NCBI GenBank assembly: GCA_015686845.1
Contig: JADPRS010000015.1
Location: 19,549-83,548, forward strand
Length of the DNA: 64,000 bases
Direction of reading: 5' to 3'
Source: Lutibacter sp. B2
Lineage (GTDB): Bacteria > Bacillota > Clostridia > Peptostreptococcales > Thermotaleaceae
Shown here: piece after piece, positions 61,189-64,000 of the stretch
How positions within the stretch are numbered: position 1 is the first letter of the stretch
Layout: each line of letters starts with the position of its first letter
The notes under the pieces: generated by a model
Databases searched by the model: none
What the model saw: the letters and a program-made list of their open reading frames with translations, nothing else
What the model was told of the DNA's origin: nothing
Translations under genes and position numbers: made by a program

Positions 61189-61590
61189 ATGGTAGCTAAA
61201 AAAGCAGCTAAAAGTGTTCGTAGAAAAAAGCGTGAACGTAAACATATAGAACGTGGTCAAGCGCATATTCAATCAACATTTAATAATACAATTGTAACTT
61301 TAACAGATTTACAAGGAAATGCTATTACATGGGCGAGTGCTGGTGGACTTGGATTTAAAGGTTCAAGAAAATCGACTCCTTTTGCTGCACAACTGGCAGG
61401 TGAAACAGCAGCAAAATCTGCTATGGAACATGGACTTAAACATGTAGAAGTATTTGTAAAAGGACCTGGTGCTGGAAGAGAATCAGCAATCAGAGCTTTA
61501 CAAACAGCAGGATTAGAAATTACTTTAATTAAGGATGTTACGCCAATCCCACATAATGGTTGTAGACCGCCAAAACGTAGAAGAGTTTAA
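61189..61590 (+). CDS. rpsK: 30S ribosomal protein S11
   Basis: A 133-residue S11 with an N-terminal basic stretch ([16 protein letters not shown]) and [16 protein letters not shown] near 25-40, ending in [18 protein letters not shown] 61189 is in frame; an ATG at 61184 is not. AAGGGAGGG precedes it. Confidence 0.97.
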   Translation: MVAKKAAKSVRRKKRERKHIERGQAHIQSTFNNTIVTLTDLQGNAITWASAGGLGFKGSRKSTPFAAQLAGETAAKSAMEHGLKHVEVFVKGPGAGRESAIRALQTAGLEITLIKDVTPIPHNGCRPPKRRRV

Positions 61591-61614
61591 TAGAGAGTAG
61601 GAGGTGCAATAATA

Positions 61615-62235
61615 ATGGCAAGATATACTGGACCATCTTGTAGACTTTGTCGTCGAGAAGGACAAAAGTTATACTTAAAAGGTGAAAGATGTTACTCAGA
61701 TAAATGTGGAGTAACTAAAAGAGCATATGCTCCTGGACAACACGGTCAAGGAAGAAAGAAAGTATCTAACTATGGAGTACAATTAAGAGAAAAACAAAAA
61801 GTGAAAAGATACTATGGTATGTTAGAAGGACAATTCTTAGCATATTTTAAAAAAGCAGAAAAAATGCAAGGAATTACTGGTGATAACTTCTTAAAAGTAT
61901 TAGAAACTAGATTAGATAATGTAGTATATAGAATGGGACTAGGTTCTTCTAGAAAAGAAGCTAGACAATTAGTAACACACGGACACTTTACTGTAAATGG
62001 TAAAAAAGTGGATATTCCATCTTACCTAGTATCTGTAGGAGATGTAGTTGCAGTTAAAGGTAAGAGTGCAAGCTCTTCTAAGTTTAAAGCAATGGCTGAA
62101 GCAGGTACAACTGTACCAAATTGGATAGAAGTAAATTTTGAAAAACTAGAGGGAAAAGTACTTTCACTTCCAACTAGAGAAGACATAGATCTTCCAATTG
62201 AGGAACACTTAATCGTCGAGTTATATTCAAAGTAG
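61615..62235 (+). CDS. rpsD: 30S ribosomal protein S4
   Basis: A 206-residue S4. The N-terminal part has a cysteine cluster ([15 protein letters not shown], about 9-33), a zinc-type form; the S4 RNA-binding domain is near 95-155 ([29 protein letters not shown]). It nucleates 30S assembly. In Clostridia it sits in the alpha operon, as here, unlike Bacillus where it is elsewhere. Confidence 0.96.
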   Translation: MARYTGPSCRLCRREGQKLYLKGERCYSDKCGVTKRAYAPGQHGQGRKKVSNYGVQLREKQKVKRYYGMLEGQFLAYFKKAEKMQGITGDNFLKVLETRLDNVVYRMGLGSSRKEARQLVTHGHFTVNGKKVDIPSYLVSVGDVVAVKGKSASSSKFKAMAEAGTTVPNWIEVNFEKLEGKVLSLPTREDIDLPIEEHLIVELYSK

Positions 62236-62298
62236 TATAGTTAGAATCAGTTACCCTCATAGTGTAAAGCTATAAAACTCGTAGGGAGGGTTATGTAA

Positions 62299-63246
62299 AT
62301 GATTGAAATCGAAAAGCCAAATATTGAATGTGTTGAACTAAGTAATGATGGTACTTATGGAAAATTTGTAGTAGAACCTTTAGAGAGAGGTTATGGAATC
62401 ACTCTAGGAAACTGCTTAAGAAGAATATTACTATCATCTTTACCAGGTGTAGCCGTTAAATGGGTTAAGATTGATGGTGTTCTTCATGAGTTTTCAACTG
62501 TACCAGGAGTAAAAGAAGATGTAATTGAGATTGTGCTGAATCTTAAGAGTTTATCTGCAAACTTACATGCGAGTGAAGAAAAGATTGTTCGTATTGATGC
62601 ACAAGGACCTGGAAAAGTAACAGCTGGAGATATTATTGCTGATGCAGATGTTGAAATTTTAAATTCTGATCTTCATATTGCTACATTAGAAGATGGTGCA
62701 AAACTAGAGATGGAAATTGCACTTGCTAATGGTAGAGGATATGTTCCATCAGAAAATAATAAAACAGAGGATATGCCTATAGGTGTTTTACCAGTAGATT
62801 CTATCTATACACCTGTGACAAAAGTCAGTTATAATGTTGAAGATACGAGAGTTGGACAAATTGCAGATTACGATAAATTAACATTGGATATATGGACAGA
62901 TGGAAGTATTAAACCTGATGAAGGTGTTTCATTAGCAGCAAAGATTATGAATGATCACTTGAAATTATTCATAGATTTGACAGACCATGTTGAAAATGTT
63001 GAGATTATGGTAGAAAAAGAAGAAGATAAAAAAGAAAAAGTATTAGAAATGACGATAGAAGAATTGGAACTGTCAGTTAGATCATATAATTGCCTGAAGC
63101 GAGCTGGTATTAATTCAGTACAAGAACTTGCTGGAAAATCAGAAGAAGATATGATGAAAGTAAGAAATCTAGGTAAGAAATCCCTTGAAGAAGTTCAGCA
63201 AAAACTGCAGGAACTTAGCTTAGATTTAAAAACTGGCGAAGAATAG
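62299..63246 (+). CDS. rpoA: DNA-directed RNA polymerase subunit alpha
   Basis: A 315-residue alpha subunit. The N-terminal assembly domain has [25 protein letters not shown] (near 27-51), and the C-terminal domain (about 245-310: [36 protein letters not shown]) binds UP elements and activators. GTAGGGAGGG precedes ATG 62299. Confidence 0.98.
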   Translation: MIEIEKPNIECVELSNDGTYGKFVVEPLERGYGITLGNCLRRILLSSLPGVAVKWVKIDGVLHEFSTVPGVKEDVIEIVLNLKSLSANLHASEEKIVRIDAQGPGKVTAGDIIADADVEILNSDLHIATLEDGAKLEMEIALANGRGYVPSENNKTEDMPIGVLPVDSIYTPVTKVSYNVEDTRVGQIADYDKLTLDIWTDGSIKPDEGVSLAAKIMNDHLKLFIDLTDHVENVEIMVEKEEDKKEKVLEMTIEELELSVRSYNCLKRAGINSVQELAGKSEEDMMKVRNLGKKSLEEVQQKLQELSLDLKTGEE

Positions 63247-63270
63247 CATAGGGTTAAAGGAGGGAAAGAA

Positions 63271-63612
63271 ATGGCAGGACATCGTAAGTTAGGCCGTACT
63301 ACAGGTCATAGAAAATTAATGTTAAGAAATCTTGTGACGAGCTTGTTAAGAGAAGGTAGAATTCAAACTACTGAAACAAGAGCAAAAGAAACTCGTAAGC
63401 TTGCTGAAAAGATGATCACTCTAGGAAAAAGAGGAGATTTACATGCAAGACGTCAAGCATTAGCATTTATTTTAGATGAGGCAGTAGTAGCAAAAGTTTT
63501 CGCTGATATAGCACCAAAGTACCAAGAGAGAAATGGTGGATATACAAGAATTATGAAATTAGGACCACGTAGAGGCGACGCTGCTGAGATGGTTTTTATA
63601 GAATTAGTATAG
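63271..63612 (+). CDS. rplQ: 50S ribosomal protein L17
   Basis: A 113-residue L17 ([23 protein letters not shown] near 4-26; [24 protein letters not shown] at the end). It is the last gene of the S10-spc-alpha cluster and is followed by a terminator. Confidence 0.97.
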   Translation: MAGHRKLGRTTGHRKLMLRNLVTSLLREGRIQTTETRAKETRKLAEKMITLGKRGDLHARRQALAFILDEAVVAKVFADIAPKYQERNGGYTRIMKLGPRRGDAAEMVFIELV

Positions 63613-63620
63613 TTTATGTA

Positions 63621-63658
63621 TTGGGATTAAGTTTATAGCTTAGTCCCTTTTATTTTAT
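63621..63658 (+). terminator. Terminator of the ribosomal protein cluster
   Basis: GGGATTAAG (63623-63631) pairs with CTTAGTCCC (63639-63647) with one G-U, followed by TTTTATTTTAT. Confidence 0.88.
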
Positions 63659-63722
63659 AGAAGTTAAGATTTGACATAATAAGAATAGGTATAAATTTAT
63701 AGTTGAAAATAGACATATACTA

Positions 63723-63751
63723 TTGGTAATCTTAAAAATACGATGTATAAT
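63723..63751 (+). promoter_or_regulatory. Promoter of the ECF ATPase gene
   Basis: TTGGTA (63723-63728), 17 bases, TATAAT (63746-63751), 40 bases before the next start codon. A further TTGACA at 63671 lacks a properly spaced -10. Confidence 0.75.
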
Positions 63752-63790
63752 AAATAAGAATACTATATAATGGCATGAAAGGATAGAAAA

Positions 63791-64000
63791 ATGCAGAATA
63801 TTATAGAAATGCAAAATTTAGTATATGAATATATGAGTGATCAGGATAAAAAGAGTTTAGCATTAGATCATGTGTCATTGAACATAAAAAAAGGCGAATT
63901 TGTCGTTGTAATAGGTCATAATGGTTCTGGAAAATCAACCATGGCAAAACATATAAATGCGCTTCTACTTCCAAGCGGAGGAAAAGTATATGTAAGGGGT
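63791..64000 (+). CDS. ecfA1: Energy-coupling factor transporter ATPase, 3' end cut by window edge
   Basis: ATG 63791 (AAAGGATAG upstream) opens a frame that runs off the window after 70 codons. Walker A is GHNGSGKST (about 43-51), followed by [18 protein letters not shown], the typical EcfA/CbiO sequence. The family powers uptake of vitamins or metals with EcfT and a substrate-binding S component. In Firmicutes ecfA1-ecfA2-ecfT commonly follow rplQ, which fits this place. Confidence 0.92.
   Translation, partial: MQNIIEMQNLVYEYMSDQDKKSLALDHVSLNIKKGEFVVVIGHNGSGKSTMAKHINALLLPSGGKVYVRG

Overview
The window is core chromosome of a low-GC Gram-positive bacterium, most likely a spore-forming or related anaerobe of class Clostridia (Alkaliphilus/Crassaminicella-type rather than Bacillus). 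The evidence is the strong AT bias, A-rich purine-loaded coding strand, strong Shine-Dalgarno sites, the ctsR-mcsA-mcsB-clpC-radA-disA-carD-yacL-ispD-ispF order, ThyX thymidylate synthase, a GlnRS gene, and the sigH-tRNA-tuf-rpmG-secE-nusG-ribosomal protein order. The genus is inference. Nearly every gene is on the + strand; only the partial MaoC-like gene at the left edge and one small gene between disA and carD are on the - strand.

Layout. 1-3680: MaoC-type hydratase (partial, -), an EF-G paralogue with a changed G3 motif, and a FabG-type reductase. 3725-8780: CtsR-controlled heat-shock operon (perfect CtsR box), followed by the ACT protein PheB. 8817-15188: RadA, DisA, a small cysteine-containing - strand protein, CarD with tandem promoters, the membrane PIN-TRAM protein YacL, and IspD/IspF of the MEP isoprenoid pathway. 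15193-20872: ProRS, GluRS, a cysteine T-box leader, CysE and CysS. 20968-25951: three self-contained units (RNase Z-like hydrolase, GlnRS, chemoreceptor) lying between cysS and mrnC, which are adjacent in many Firmicutes. 26103-29753: Mini-III, a small membrane protein, ThyX, RlmB, Rae1/YacP and SigH. 29756-34920: tRNA-Thr(GGT)-tuf1, then rpmG-secE-nusG-rplK-rplA and the L10-leader-controlled rplJL. 35047-42581: rpoB-rpoC with their own promoter. 42597-47527: str operon (L7Ae-like protein, S12, S7, EF-G, second tuf). 47630-63658: S10-spc-alpha cluster from rpsJ to rplQ, including secY, adk, map and infA. 63723-64000: promoter and start of an ECF-transporter ATPase gene.

The genes form the translation and transcription engine (ribosomal proteins, elongation factors, RNA polymerase, NusG, SecE/SecY, tRNA synthetases), with proteostasis (McsB arginine kinase with ClpC), DNA-damage and c-di-AMP signalling (RadA, DisA) and RNA maturation (Mini-III, RlmB, Rae1). 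Much of the regulation can be read from the DNA: CtsR box, T-box, L10 leader, an L1-type site between rplK and rplA, structured leaders before rpoB, ybxF, rpsG and rpsJ, and about a dozen intrinsic terminators.

I found no mobile element, CRISPR array, prophage, toxin-antitoxin pair or defence locus, and no convincing new multi-gene system. The points most worth a second look are the leader RNAs before rpoB, ybxF and rpsJ, the proS promoter nested inside a long inverted repeat, the - strand MazG-like fragment protein, the EF-G paralogue lacking the catalytic His, the apparently identical tuf pair, and several motif variants in DisA, McsB and the RNase Z-like protein.
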